A stretch of 64,000 nucleotides of DNA from an uncultured Coriobacteriaceae bacterium. GTDB lineage: Bacteria; Actinomycetota; Coriobacteriia; Coriobacteriales; Atopobiaceae. The stretch lies in contig CADAAU010000004.1 in NCBI GenBank assembly GCA_902786015.1, positions 89,610 to 153,609 of the forward strand. Reading direction: 5' to 3'. Numbering within the stretch: the first letter of the stretch is position 1; each line of letters begins with the position of its first letter. Positions 53,001 through 61,666 of this stretch are shown here, piece after piece. The notes under the pieces are model-generated. The model was not told the DNA's origin. It did not search any database and saw only the letters and a program-made list of their open reading frames with translations. The position numbers and the translations under genes are program-made.

Positions 53001-53764
53001 AGAGCATAGCCGATGCCTTGGTTGTCCTCGGCGTCAACGAAGTTGGAGAGCGATGCGTCATGGTCAGAGAGGGTATCCATCATCCGCTCTTCCAAGTCCG
53101 TCCGCTGTTCACGTGTGAGCCCCTGGTCGTCAAAAGCAAAAGCGTAGTTGTATACCTCGCCCGTATTTCCCAAGCTCTTGTAGCCAGCGGGATCCACGAT
53201 GGACACCGCAAAGGTGAGCGCGTTGAACATAAAGCTGTTATTGTTCTCGAAGAGCGCCTGGTAGTCGGGAAGCGTGACGATGCCACAAACAGTAAACTCC
53301 GAGTTGCCGATCCGTACGACGTTTCCGACCTCAAGCTTGTGGTTCTCGCAAAAGACGCGGTCAAGCGCAATCTCGTGAGGAGAAGCGGGGGCGTGGCCCT
53401 GGGCGTACGCAGGGAGGTTGACGTCCGTGCGCGTAGGATAGACGCGACATGTTATGCCGTCGGCCCCATCGCCGTCTTCGAGCGTGGTGTTCGCCTGCTT
53501 GTAGAAGTCCGGGTATATCGTGACCCCCAGCTTGCGGACTGCGGCCAGTGCATCCTCCTCGGGCTCGAAGTCGCACGCAAAGCGGCCGTCCTCTATGCGA
53601 TAGCTTTCCTTCATGCCCCCGACTATCGTCTCGATGCTGCTTGCCGCTAGCAAAAAGCCGCTGGTGAACGACACGGCAAACGTCATCATCAAAAAGAGGC
53701 CAACGTACTTGCCCAAGTTACCCAGAAACTCGCGCTTGTGTCGCCTAAAGAGTGGGTTGTGCAT
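50030..53764 (-). CDS. FtsX-type ABC transporter permease with giant extracellular repeat region
   Basis: 1244 residues, far above the usual 400-800 for this family. The first membrane helix is at 15-45, followed by a MacB-like extracytoplasmic domain (residues 50-255) and three FtsX helices (265-400). A short helix is at 440-470. Then come about 450 residues of tandem repeats: 13-residue units (about 508-708) and 14-residue units (about 710-953). A second external domain with EVTVYGIQPNSAYWTSIPV and a C-terminal set of three helices (MTMMMLMAVPIYLILLYLLT, VFVLFSLLASIPLIIALLTG, LLVLVGMVAYVAIAVLHVRR) complete the FtsX core. The ATPase gene precedes it. I infer mechanical transmission across the cell envelope or lipid/peptide export; the repeats would form a long helical stalk. 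Confidence 0.85.
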   Translation of the reverse strand: MHNPLFRRHKREFLGNLGKYVGLFLMMTFAVSFTSGFLLAASSIETIVGGMKESYRIEDGRFACDFEPEEDALAAVRKLGVTIYPDFYKQANTTLEDGDGADGITCRVYPTRTDVNLPAYAQGHAPASPHEIALDRVFCENHKLEVGNVVRIGNSEFTVCGIVTLPDYQALFENNNSFMFNALTFAVSIVDPAGYKSLGNTGEVYNYAFAFDDQGLTREQRTDLEERMMDTLSDHDASLSNFVDAEDNQGIGYALDDVQGDQAMWTVLLFLLVIIMGFVFVVLSSATIEQESAVLGTLLASGWRKRELVRHYMFLPVVVGLLASIAGLGLGVGVLCDPFKDLYYHSYSLPPYHTIWNARIVLITAVLPYLLLVGITLVGLLRNLRFTPLQFLRHEVARHRRNSHLRLPEWLRYVTRFRVRVLVRNASHFATLFFGIMFANLLLLFGLCMLPVVNNYAKALRETVAAPHQYALKTPLELEGTDEDRKAYAAVLRLAQDKERMDANRPAINALDRLQKNKPLSDALKRLQDNNELMDAVDRLQDNSKLMDAIKRLRNNTELMDAAERLDSKQELVSAAERLESKQGLVDAMQRLLAKQSLVEAAQRLQDRQEVVAAAQRLADKQDLVAAATRLQDKQDVVDAAQRLAKKQDVVAAVQRLQGKQNLIAAAQRLSVKQDVVAASQRLMDKQDVVAATQRLQAQTELVAAAQRMAVGAGTQEDAALLAQTDDVTKADLALVLAMDEQTRIDIELVATIDEQTQSDIQLLATVDEQTKNDLALAASMDEQTKSDIALMATVDDQTQSDMQIVSAMDEQTKADMQTMADADEQTLADLELAANIDDQTRSDMELAANIDEQTQNDMQIVANMDSQTSDDLQTIANANEQAREDLALISNLDDNARADLELLTKAKGQTKEDLDLLTDLDEATQKDVDLVRTMDGDLLDDLRLVAGIDENAHVTNTQTNGATAIAQAEKYAMATVEIERAFGGEFEEVTVYGIQPNSAYWTSIPVTNGTVVAGRGLTEKTKAQVGVPITIINRREGKEYDVTIAQVASNAADTNLYMSIDDFNRLFDNEADYFNAWASTEELALDDRYVATSIVPEDMDEISNQMQESMGNIMTMMMLMAVPIYLILLYLLTKTVIDRSARSISYMKVFGYHSREVDGLYIHPITVFVLFSLLASIPLIIALLTGLLKVVFSHYAGNFPINIPPDRLGLLVLVGMVAYVAIAVLHVRRIRKVPLSLALKVQE
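50905..51595 (-). repeat. 42-bp repeats coding 14-residue units
   Basis: About 16 imperfect units of the consensus DEQTxxDxxLxAxx inside the permease gene. 14 is twice a heptad, so a coiled coil is likely. Confidence 0.85.
51635..52245 (-). repeat. 39-bp repeats coding 13-residue units
   Basis: About 15 imperfect units of the consensus AAQRLxDKQDVVA inside the permease gene, changing gradually from ALKRLQDNNELMD at the start. The period is not a heptad multiple. Confidence 0.85.
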
Positions 53765-53765
53765 A

Positions 53766-54473
53766 CTACCACTCCAGATCGGCGGCCGGCCTCACGTCGT
53801 GGTTCACGACGTCGTCCACCAAAAGACCGTCGCGCAGACGAAGTATGCGATGCGCCATGTGCTTGATTGCGTCGTTGTGCGTGACGATTACGATGGTGCA
53901 TCCGTATTCTCTATTGACCCGCTCCATGAGTTCCAGAATCTCCTTGGACGTGTTGTAGTCCAGTGCGCCGGTGGGCTCGTCGCAAAGCAGGAGGCTCGGG
54001 TTCTTTACCAGTGCGCGCCCAATGGCGCAGCGTTGTTGCTGGCCGCCCGAAACTTGGTTAGGAAACTTCGAGCGATGTTCCCACAGGCCAAGTGACTCTA
54101 GCAAATCGTCGAGGGGCAGCGGATTAGGCGACAGGTACTCGCATACCTCGATGTTCTCGCGTATCGTGAGGTCGGGGACGAGGTTATAAAACTGGAACAC
54201 AAACCCAAGCTGGCTGCGACGGTACTCCACGAGCTCGCGGTCACTCAGCGTGGTGAGTTCGGTGTCGCCGATGCCAATGCTTCCGCTGTTGGCCGGCTCA
54301 AGACCTCCAACGAGGTTTAGAAACGTTGATTTGCCGGAACCGCTGGGGCCAAGTAGAACACAGATTTCACCGCGGGCTAGAGAGGTGGTGATGCCACGCA
54401 ACACCTCAACCTTCGCTTCTCCTTCACCATAGTGTTTGCGCAAATTCTCGATGCGCAAGAATCCGTCTAACAT
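53766..54473 (-). CDS. ABC transporter ATP-binding protein (MacB/LolD type)
   Basis: 235 residues from ATG 54473, chosen for the GGAGGGG just upstream (earlier in-frame ATGs lack one). Walker [21 protein letters not shown] near 35, signature [20 protein letters not shown] near 137, Walker [21 protein letters not shown] near 160, switch His in [16 protein letters not shown] near 195. Drives the FtsX-type permease encoded one nt after its stop. MacB/LolD-type ATPases work as mechanotransmitters and not as classical importers. Confidence 0.92.
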   Translation of the reverse strand: MLDGFLRIENLRKHYGEGEAKVEVLRGITTSLARGEICVLLGPSGSGKSTFLNLVGGLEPANSGSIGIGDTELTTLSDRELVEYRRSQLGFVFQFYNLVPDLTIRENIEVCEYLSPNPLPLDDLLESLGLWEHRSKFPNQVSGGQQQRCAIGRALVKNPSLLLCDEPTGALDYNTSKEILELMERVNREYGCTIVIVTHNDAIKHMAHRILRLRDGLLVDDVVNHDVRPAADLEW

Positions 54474-54617
54474 GACCCCTCCATGGTTCATAAGTAAACA
54501 CAAGCTAACTATAGAACAAAACTAAAAAAGTTGCACATTCCTAACAAAAATCGATTCGAAAAATGTTACCCTATAGTGACGCAAGAGTTAGATATGGCAA
54601 ACAAGGAGGAAATTGCA

Positions 54618-54851
54618 ATGGGACAGACGATTCGTTTGCTTTTGGGCGGCGCCGCGCTTGGGCAGGTAGTGCCGAGGATTCTGACGAGCGAGCCAGCCAA
54701 GCGTTGCTATGTACAGTGCATTGCCGCCGGAATGCGTGCGAAGGCGAGTTATTTGGATCTCGTGGAGCAGGCACGCGCCGAGGTTGGCGACATGGTGGCC
54801 GAGGCAACGTACATGAACGAGCAAGCAGCCGTGGCAGCTGACTCGGAGTAA
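54618..54851 (+). CDS. DUF6110 family small protein
   Basis: 77 residues from ATG 54618 (AGGAGG eight nt upstream; the earlier ATG has no site). A weakly hydrophobic start IRLLLGGAALGQVVPRIL is followed by EPAKRCYVQCIAAGMRAK, the pattern of DUF6110 proteins that regularly precede P-type ATPase genes. The next gene starts seven nt after its stop. It may act as a small partner or metal-handling subunit of the ATPase. Confidence 0.65.
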   Translation: MGQTIRLLLGGAALGQVVPRILTSEPAKRCYVQCIAAGMRAKASYLDLVEQARAEVGDMVAEATYMNEQAAVAADSE

Positions 54852-54858
54852 TGGCAGC

Positions 54859-56961
54859 ATGTATTATTCCATAGAGCATGAGGTGCCTGGGCGTCTTCGC
54901 GTGCAACTCAATGGTGTGGTGCGCGAAGACGATGTAGATCCGCTATTTAGAGTGCTGCTTGATTGTCCTGCGGTGAAGGATGCAAAAATCTACCCTCGTA
55001 TCGGTTCGATAGCCGTTACGTATGGCACGCTGGAAGGCGAGAAGACTCGCGGACGCGTTCTCGATTATCTTTGTGCTGTCGATAGCGAGCAGCTCGATGC
55101 GGTGCGCTCGGATTATACGTATGCCTTGGCTACACGGACCCACGACCTTGTGCTCGACATTGCGTGTGCGGTAGGTGGCTTTGTACTGCGGCGCCTGTTC
55201 TTGCCTGCTCCGTTGGATATGGTTTACGCCATATGGCAGTACAGGCATTTCCTGCGACTCGCTTTTAGTTCCTTGAGCAGGGGCAAGCTCGACGTGGCCT
55301 CACTGGATGCGGCCGCCATTGGGGCTTCGTTTGCGCAAGGCGATGCGTCAACGGCAAGCGAAACCATGTTCCTTTTGGATATGGGGGAGGTTCTGGAAGA
55401 CTACACGCGCGCACAGTCTGCAAACGAGCTCATTTACTCGCTACTGAGCGTACCCGATTTGGCAGCTCGCGTGGAGCGCGGGCAAGAGATTAGCGTGCCC
55501 GCTACCGATTTGGCGGAAGGTGACCTCGTGGTGGTGCGCACCGGACAGCCGGTGCCCATAGACGGCACGGTTGAGCAGGGCGTGGGCATGGTCAATCAGG
55601 CGGCGCTCACGGGCGAGCCCTTGGCTGTGGAGCGCACGGTTGGAGACTCGGTGTATGCGGGGACTTCGCTGGAAGAGGGCGAGATCTTCGTGAGGGTCTC
55701 TAAGCCTGCGAACAAAACGCGCCTGCGATCCATCGTTTCGCTGGTCGAGCAGTCGGAGGAGCAGAAGAGCGTTACGGAGGCGCGCCGCGAGCGCCTTGCG
55801 AACAGCATCGTTCCTTGGAACTTTCTTCTTTCGGCGTTGGTGGCCCTCATTACGCGTGATCCAACAAAGGTCGCCGCGAGCCTTATGGTGGACTACACTT
55901 GCGCGCTCAAGCTCACGGGATCGGTATCGGTTCTGAGCGCCATGAGCGAGGGTGCGCGAATGGGCATAAGCGTTAAGGGCTCGCGCCATTTCGAGGACTA
56001 TGCCCAAGCGGATACCATCGTATTCGATAAGACTGGTACCCTTACCGAAGCGGTGCCGCACGTGCGAAAAGTCATTGCTCTCAACGGATATCGTCGCGAT
56101 CAGGTACTGCGCCTTTCTGCTTGTCTTGAGGAACACTACCCGCATCCTGTGGCCCGTGCTGTCGTCAAGGCGGCGGCAGACAAGAATCTAAAGCATCGCG
56201 AGCGGCATGCCGAGGTCGAGTACATCGTGGCGCATGGCTTGGCATCCTCGCTGGATGGAAAGCGCGTGGTCATCGGGTCGCGCCATTTTGTGATGGGCGA
56301 TGAGCGTGTAGAAGTAAGCGTTGATCAGCGACGCAATATTGAGGAAGAGGTACGAGGCCTCTCTGCGCTCTACCTCGCCGTGGACGGCGTGCTTGTGGGT
56401 GTTATCGGAATCGAAGATCCCATAAAGGAGGGCGCGCATGAGGCAGTTCGTGACTTGCGCGCGCTTGGTTTCGAACACGTGGTTATGCTCACGGGCGACA
56501 ACAAGGCGGCGGCTCAGCGTGTGGCCGAATCGGTGGGAGTAACCGAATGGGTTGCAAACATGTTGCCCGAGCAGAAGTATGAGTATGTGCGCGAGTTACG
56601 AGAGTCTGGCCGGCATGTGGTTATGGTGGGCGATGGCGTAAATGACTCGCCCGCGCTCAAGGAGGCGAATGTGGGCGTTGCCATGGCAGCGGGAACCGCT
56701 ATCGCGCGTGAGGTTGCCGACATAACGCTCACCGACTCCGACCTAGACTCGCTTGTGCGTTTGCGCAAGCTGAGCCAAGGCCTGATGAACAGGCTCGACA
56801 AGAGCTTCTGGGAAATCATGCTGTGGAACTCGGGCCTTCTGGCGTTGGGAATCGGTGGCGCCATAAGTCCGCAGACGTCGTCCCTGCTGCATAACACCTC
56901 GACGGTAGCGCTTGGAACCTCGGCTATGCGCAGCTATCTTCCGCGACACAGGGAGGCGTAA
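54859..56961 (+). CDS. P1B-like heavy-metal P-type ATPase lacking the CPC motif
   Basis: 700 residues. Core motifs are intact: AALTGEPLAVERTVGD near 250, phosphorylation site IVFDKTGTLTEAVPHV near 388, HP motif EEHYPHPVARAVVKAA near 430, ATP site VMLTGDNKAAAQRVAE near 540 and MVGDGVNDSPALKEANVGVA near 590. The metal site in the sixth helix, normally CPC, reads VDYTCALKLTGSVSV near 343. The N-terminus has a ferredoxin-like domain without a CxxC motif (EVPGRLRVQLNGVVREDD). So it is a subclass with unknown metal, possibly iron, zinc or manganese. Operon with the DUF6110 gene. AT-rich spacer upstream likely holds the promoter. Confidence 0.85.
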   Translation: MYYSIEHEVPGRLRVQLNGVVREDDVDPLFRVLLDCPAVKDAKIYPRIGSIAVTYGTLEGEKTRGRVLDYLCAVDSEQLDAVRSDYTYALATRTHDLVLDIACAVGGFVLRRLFLPAPLDMVYAIWQYRHFLRLAFSSLSRGKLDVASLDAAAIGASFAQGDASTASETMFLLDMGEVLEDYTRAQSANELIYSLLSVPDLAARVERGQEISVPATDLAEGDLVVVRTGQPVPIDGTVEQGVGMVNQAALTGEPLAVERTVGDSVYAGTSLEEGEIFVRVSKPANKTRLRSIVSLVEQSEEQKSVTEARRERLANSIVPWNFLLSALVALITRDPTKVAASLMVDYTCALKLTGSVSVLSAMSEGARMGISVKGSRHFEDYAQADTIVFDKTGTLTEAVPHVRKVIALNGYRRDQVLRLSACLEEHYPHPVARAVVKAAADKNLKHRERHAEVEYIVAHGLASSLDGKRVVIGSRHFVMGDERVEVSVDQRRNIEEEVRGLSALYLAVDGVLVGVIGIEDPIKEGAHEAVRDLRALGFEHVVMLTGDNKAAAQRVAESVGVTEWVANMLPEQKYEYVRELRESGRHVVMVGDGVNDSPALKEANVGVAMAAGTAIAREVADITLTDSDLDSLVRLRKLSQGLMNRLDKSFWEIMLWNSGLLALGIGGAISPQTSSLLHNTSTVALGTSAMRSYLPRHREA

Positions 56962-57202
56962 CAGCGTCCGACTTTGTCCCACTCGCTTCCATCCCGCAGT
57001 CTTTCGCGCGCCATCCTGAGCTGAGTCCCGTTTCGTGTGGCAATCCGACCCTCACCAAACTCGATGCTCACCCATCGCCAGCGGGGCAGATGGGTGACTG
57101 ATGGGTGTGAATCGAGTGACGAGCGGGGTCTACTATGACGATGGAGGTGAGGACGTTTGCACACGAGAACATATTAACGGTAATATTACTTTGTAATCGA
57201 AC

Positions 57203-57928
57203 GTGATGCAGAGCCGTAAGGCACCGATGACTGGGAGAAGATCATGCTGGAAACAGGCTTTCATAAACGCAGAGGCGACGGTAGACCAAAAGCTGGCCGA
57301 AGGGACGCTTTCCGAGTTTGGCCTTGTTGTTTGCGATGTCAACGGTCTCAAGCATGTCAACGACACAAAGGGCCATAAAGCTGGGGACGAGTACATTCGC
57401 CAGGCATGCAGAATGGCCTGCGACATTTTTTCTCATAGCCCGGTGTACCGAATCGGCGGCGACGAGTTTACGGTAATCCTTACGGATAGAGACTACGAGA
57501 ACTATGACGTGTACTATGCAGCTGATGGCGTGGAAACGATGAAGGTCCTCCAAAGCCATAAGGATGAGGTCGACCTCGTACTTCTTGACCTGTTTATGCC
57601 AAACATGAACGGTCGAGAAGTGCTCATGCAAATGCAGGTGAGCGAGGAGCTCGCATCGATTCCGGTTATCGTTTTGACGGTGGACGAGGATGCACAGGTT
57701 GACTGTCTCAAATATGGCGCAATGGACTTTATACCCAAGCCCTATCCCGACATCGAAATCGTCAAGGCTCGCATTGCAAAGTGCATCGAACTGTCGGAGA
57801 ACCGCGACCTCATTCGACAAACGCAACGGGAGCCAAATATCGAAGAGAGATTCGTTCGTGCAAAGATTGCCGCAGACAAGGTTCGGAATGACTCCACCAC
57901 GGTGTGCAGCTTTTTCGAACGAGATTGA
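57203..57928 (+). pseudogene. In-frame chimera of GGDEF and receiver domain fragments
   Basis: The first 95 residues are most of a GGDEF domain (VVCDVNGLKHVNDTKGHKAG, SPVYRIGGDEFTVILTDRDY). The sequence then switches within a few residues to the middle of a receiver domain (YYAADGVETMKVLQSHKDEV, LVLLDLFMPNMNGREVLMQM, AMDFIPKPYPDIEIVKARIA) lacking its first strand and acidic pair. In related proteins the order is receiver first, GGDEF second. So a deletion or recombination between two such genes produced an in-frame fusion. The GGDEF is cut after its active-site loop and is unlikely to make cyclic di-GMP. Confidence 0.7.
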
Positions 57929-57965
57929 GCTGGGCTTCTATCATCTTCAAATAGTTTTGCAGGCC

Positions 57966-58253
57966 CTGATTCCTTGGCATGCACTACTGCAAGGTGGCCA
58001 TCGAGCTTGCCAAGGAGGAGGGAGTGATGATCCTCGTTGTGGCTGGCAACGTATCGCCGGACGAAATCCGCAGCTGGAAGGTCGACGGTTTTCCGTGATC
58101 ATGCGCGAGGCCGATCCAACCGTGCGTGGTGCCAAGCTCGCGGAGAAGGCCGGTGCCGACATAATCGTTGCCACGGGCTGTGACGAGCTGATGACGCTCT
58201 TTACGTCGTTGTATATCTTAAAGATAAAATACAGCCATCTGATTATGGTGTAG
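57966..58253 (+). pseudogene. Remnant of a FabK/nitronate monooxygenase-like flavoprotein
   Basis: One frame gives VAIELAKEEGVMILVVAGNV and SPDEIRSWKVDG; after a frameshift the next gives READPTVRGAKLAEKAGADI and IVATGCDE. The order fits the TIM-barrel of FabK or 2-nitropropane dioxygenase-like enzymes. Both ends are missing. Confidence 0.4.
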
Positions 58254-58365
58254 CTTTTACGGCCGACCCCATGCTGCCTGTCTTGTGTGGGATAGCATAG
58301 GGCCAATGCATTTCTGTGCGGATGGTGGTCCGCTCTACAAATAACCCCGCAAAAAGGAGGACCCC

Positions 58366-59421
58366 ATGCGTAAGCAAACCATTCTTTCCTGTGTAGTAAG
58401 TCTGATGCTTGGTGTCTCGCTCGCAGCGTGCGGCCAACAGGCAGCCCCCAGTTCCCAAGAGGAAAGCTTACAGGTAGAGAGCGCGTCCGATGCCAGCAGT
58501 GAGGCGTCCGCTGCGACGTCTTCTGAGCAGCCGACGCAGGCTGCGACAAGCGCCATTGGCACCGTATCGAACGCGATTGCCCAGAACGAGGAAGCTCTTG
58601 TCTCCACCTATGCCAGTCGTTTTACGCAGGAGACCTACACCGATCCCGAAACTGGCCTATCTGTGACCTACAACCTCTTTTTGCCTGCAGGCTACGACGC
58701 TTCGAAGAGCTATCCCATGGTCGTATTTATTGCGGATTCGAGCTGCGCAAAGGGAGATCCCACACAGTCGCTCACCCAGGGGCTCGGCGCTCTTGTGTGG
58801 GCAAGTGATGAATGGCAGGCGGTGCACCCAACCATCGTATGCGTGCCAACCTATGCCGAGACCATCCTCGACGACCACAACGGCTATGTTACGACCGACT
58901 ATGTGGAGGCCACAAAGCGCCTGATTGACTCTGTGAAGACGAACTATTCCGTAGATGCCAGCCGAATCTATGGCACGGGTCAGTCTATGGGCTGCATGAC
59001 CACGCTCATCCTTGCCTCGGCGCATCCCGACCTCTATGCGGGATGTATGTTTGTTGACGGACAGTGGGACGTCTCGACCCTAAAGGGACTCGAGAGCCAG
59101 CGCTTCGTCTACTTCGCGGCGGAGGACGACGAACGAGCCTTTACCGGCATGAACGAGGTTATTGCTATGTTCGAGGCGGACGGCAAGCCGTATGTCTCTG
59201 CCCAGTGGGATGGCAATTGGTCTTTTGACGACCTATCGAAGGCGGCGGTCGAGCTGTTCTCTCAGGGTAAGGACGCAAACTTCGTGTCCTGGGCCACAGG
59301 CACCATTGATGTGGGCTCAAGTGGCGGCAATGGCGGTGGCATGGGAAATGCCTCCGCTCACATGGCATCCTTCGACTACGCCTACCGCTGTATTGCGGCT
59401 ATGGAGTGGCTGTTCCAGTAA
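58366..59421 (+). CDS. Alpha/beta-hydrolase (esterase) lipoprotein
   Basis: 351 residues. Signal peptide with lipobox SLAACGQ near 18-25, then a Ser/Ala/Glu-rich linker to about 70. The hydrolase domain resembles PHB-depolymerase/feruloyl-esterase-like proteins: LSVTYNLFLPAGYDASKSYP near 97, nucleophile IYGTGQSMGCMTTLILA with Ser about 207, CMFVDGQWDVSTL near 227 and a C-terminal HMASFDYAYR that supplies the His. Acts at the cell surface, probably on esters or acylated sugars; substrate unknown. ATG 58366 preceded by AAAGGAGGA. Confidence 0.82.
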   Translation: MRKQTILSCVVSLMLGVSLAACGQQAAPSSQEESLQVESASDASSEASAATSSEQPTQAATSAIGTVSNAIAQNEEALVSTYASRFTQETYTDPETGLSVTYNLFLPAGYDASKSYPMVVFIADSSCAKGDPTQSLTQGLGALVWASDEWQAVHPTIVCVPTYAETILDDHNGYVTTDYVEATKRLIDSVKTNYSVDASRIYGTGQSMGCMTTLILASAHPDLYAGCMFVDGQWDVSTLKGLESQRFVYFAAEDDERAFTGMNEVIAMFEADGKPYVSAQWDGNWSFDDLSKAAVELFSQGKDANFVSWATGTIDVGSSGGNGGGMGNASAHMASFDYAYRCIAAMEWLFQ

Positions 59422-59443
59422 CGACGTTTTGCCTTGATTACAG

Positions 59444-59477
59444 CGAATGGCGACCCGGGAAGGAGGGTCGCTATTCG
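59444..59477. terminator. Bidirectional hairpin between convergent genes
   Basis: CGAATGGCGACCC (59444-59456) pairs with GGGTCGCTATTCG (59465-59477), one internal mismatch, 8-nt loop. It spans the end of the VOC gene and lies 23 bp after the esterase stop. No T-run, so strength is uncertain. Confidence 0.55.
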
Positions 59478-59854
59478 TGTAGCTCGAGCGGGAGGCCGTC
59501 GGGATCAAAGAAGAACGTCATGCGGCGTTGGGTGAACTCGTCTATCCGTATGGGTTCGCAGTCAATGCCCATGGCATTGAGCTCTTGTACGGTCTGCTGC
59601 ACGTCTGGTACGTGGAACGCAAGATGCCTGAGTCCGCATGCCTCGGGATACGATGGACGCTTGGGTGGATTTTGCGGTGCAAAGATCTCTAGCTCGGTGG
59701 TGTCGTTTACCTTAAGGTCGAGTTTCCAGTCCTGCTTTTCGGGGCGATAGTTTTCGCGCGCCACGGAAAAGCCGAGCTTATCAACATAGAACGTGCGCGA
59801 TGCCTCATAGTTGGACACAATAATCGCAATGTGGTGTATGGCGTCTAGATGCAT
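59471..59854 (-). CDS. VOC family protein (glyoxalase I-like)
   Basis: 127 residues in two babbab halves. IHHIAIIVSNYEASRTFYVD near 6 and LRHLAFHVPDVQQTVQEL near 74 give the His ligands, and TELEIFA and LPLELHE give the Glu ligands of the metal site. This matches the small SMU1112c/GloA2-like VOC group of lactobacilli and streptococci. Activity on methylglyoxal is not certain. Convergent with the esterase gene. Confidence 0.85.
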   Translation of the reverse strand: MHLDAIHHIAIIVSNYEASRTFYVDKLGFSVARENYRPEKQDWKLDLKVNDTTELEIFAPQNPPKRPSYPEACGLRHLAFHVPDVQQTVQELNAMGIDCEPIRIDEFTQRRMTFFFDPDGLPLELHE

Positions 59855-59863
59855 GTTTAGCCC

Positions 59864-60300
59864 CTATTCCTCGCTCTGGGCGCACAATACGAGCCGCCAA
59901 TCGATGCCAAGGACGTCCTTTGTCTGAAGTCCATTGTCCTGCAGGTATCGCCGTACGGCGAGGTATCCAAAAACATAGCCTGTACGTACCGGAAAGCTGA
60001 TGCGTGCGAACATGTAGAAGAGGGTCTCCATGAGTTCTGTTGTCTCGAGGGTCATTCGTACGCGCGCCTCGAGCTCATCGTAGTGCGTTTCGACCCAAGA
60101 GACCGTTGCCTCGCCTTTGCCAGGCTTTGCGCAAATGCAGGGCTTTCCAAGGCTGCGTCCCGTATGTCCGTCGAAACCTTCTTGGGGGCAAAGTACAGCG
60201 TTTCGATGAGTCTGTCACTCCAGTATGACGCGATGCTGTTGGGGTCGTTCAAGTCGACGCCTAGCGTCGTGTCGATTACCTGCATATGACTTCCTTCCAC
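59864..60300 (-). pseudogene. Frameshifted hypothetical gene
   Basis: The first frame begins MQVIDTTLGVDLNDPNSIAS, with GGAAG upstream, and runs to AFAQSLAKAR. The code then continues in another frame as VSWVETHYDELEARVR, MTLETTELMETLFYMF and TGYVFGYLAVRRYLQDNG to 59864. The switch lies around 60105-60125. Read together they give a protein of about 140 residues. Family not recognised. A sequencing error could also explain it. Confidence 0.6.
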
Positions 60301-60543
60301 GATGTCGCATCTTGCCAGTCGATTATACGTCGTTTGCCCTCGTTGACACAGCGTTCAAGGGTGTCTACGATGGCGCCATCTATACCTACCAGCACTCGTT
60401 CTTGCGCTGGTTGCGCCTTGAGGGCATGGGCGTCTTTACCGCCGTAGGAAACGAGAACAAGCCCTCGGAGCTGCTGGAGTGGCAGCCTGCAGCTTGCGGC
60501 CCTCTTGGATTCGACTCTTTGGGAGCTAGGTGGAGACCGTCTG

Positions 60544-61239
60544 CTACATCCTCGCTAGCAGCAGCGCAACGAGCCAGATGTAGCAGACGGTCTTCGGTAT
60601 CATGAGCATCCCCAGCATGGGGTTGTTGCGGGCGCCGAGCACTACACCCAAATAGCACGCGAAACTCGCGCATACGAGCGAAGCTATGAGCCACTCCCCG
60701 TACCAGCCAACGAGGTAAAGCACGGTAATTACGCCCATGATCGCAAACGGGGCATTACGATAGATGGCCCACATCTGGCTGCCTGTGCCGTCGAACCATC
60801 GGTTCTGCGGAAAAAGACAGAGTATAATGCGTACGGCGACCAGCACGCAGAGGGCGCAAAAGACGCTCGTCTCCAACGGTGAGAATACCAGGCCTTGCCC
60901 GGGGTGTGCCATCTGCCACATACCCACGAAGAGCAGAAGATAGAAGAGGGTCATGGTGATGGACGATATAAGGTTCCCGAGTCCCAGCGCGAAGGTACGT
61001 CTGCGCAACATGGCTGGATTCTCGTTTGCTCCACGGATGTTGACGAGGATTCGTGGAATCAGGTGAAAGGCGTCGCCACAGCCGAGGAGCAGCGTCATGA
61101 CTCCACACGTGTGTGCCCACGCTCCGGCGCTCGGGGTGCTGGCGAGAAGCGTACATCCCGCAACGAACGCAAACACAAGATATCCTGCGCAAAAGGCACT
61201 CTCACCAATCCTCATGCCAAGGGGCTTTTCTTGCTCCAT
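60544..61239 (-). CDS. Conserved membrane protein of unknown function
   Basis: 231 residues, ATG 61239 with AAGGGAAGG upstream. About seven hydrophobic segments, with short charged loops such as RIGESAFCAGYLVF and LIPRILVNIRGANENPAML. No known transporter motif. Single gene; the role is unknown. Confidence 0.7.
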   Translation of the reverse strand: MEQEKPLGMRIGESAFCAGYLVFAFVAGCTLLASTPSAGAWAHTCGVMTLLLGCGDAFHLIPRILVNIRGANENPAMLRRRTFALGLGNLISSITMTLFYLLLFVGMWQMAHPGQGLVFSPLETSVFCALCVLVAVRIILCLFPQNRWFDGTGSQMWAIYRNAPFAIMGVITVLYLVGWYGEWLIASLVCASFACYLGVVLGARNNPMLGMLMIPKTVCYIWLVALLLARM

Positions 61240-61455
61240 TGCTATCCTTCCCTTAGAACCTGCAACACGTACAAGACATGTCCCCATGCTAGCCGAGTAA
61301 TATGCTGTTTTCTGTGTGTCGTATAGGTTATCGGCGAACTCGATCATTAGGTCATCGGGCGTCAATAGCTAATGGAACAAGTGACATGGCCGTCGAGAGG
61401 CTGCCTAACAAAGAAGTTGTCCAGCGAAAATGCGACGGCATGAAAGGGGACGAAG
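61240..61455. other. Intergenic stretch without a recognised gene
   Basis: Spacer before the small frame at 61456; nothing recognised. Confidence 0.45.
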
Positions 61456-61608
61456 ATGATTCTGGACTTCAACGATTATATGCAAAGTGGAACGGGGAGT
61501 CTGTCTGCTGACAAACTCCCCGTCCCTACTGTTTTGTTCCGCATTAAAGCGACAGGGTGGCATACCAGTCCAGATATCGCGGACAGTTTTCTTACACCCT
61601 CATCATAG
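61456..61608 (+). CDS. Small hypothetical ORF, 50 residues, over a strong hairpin
   Basis: ATG after GGGGA; product starts MILDFNDYMQSGTGSL. Inside it, 61492-61523 form a hairpin (ACGGGGAGT with ACTCCCCGT, extended by TGTC/GACA). The hairpin may be the real feature and the ORF chance. Confidence 0.25.
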   Translation: MILDFNDYMQSGTGSLSADKLPVPTVLFRIKATGWHTSPDIADSFLTPSS

Positions 61609-61666
61609 GAATGCGAAGGGAACAGTCACCGAAAAGCCCGCGACACGTTACTTGTCGTTGGCCATG

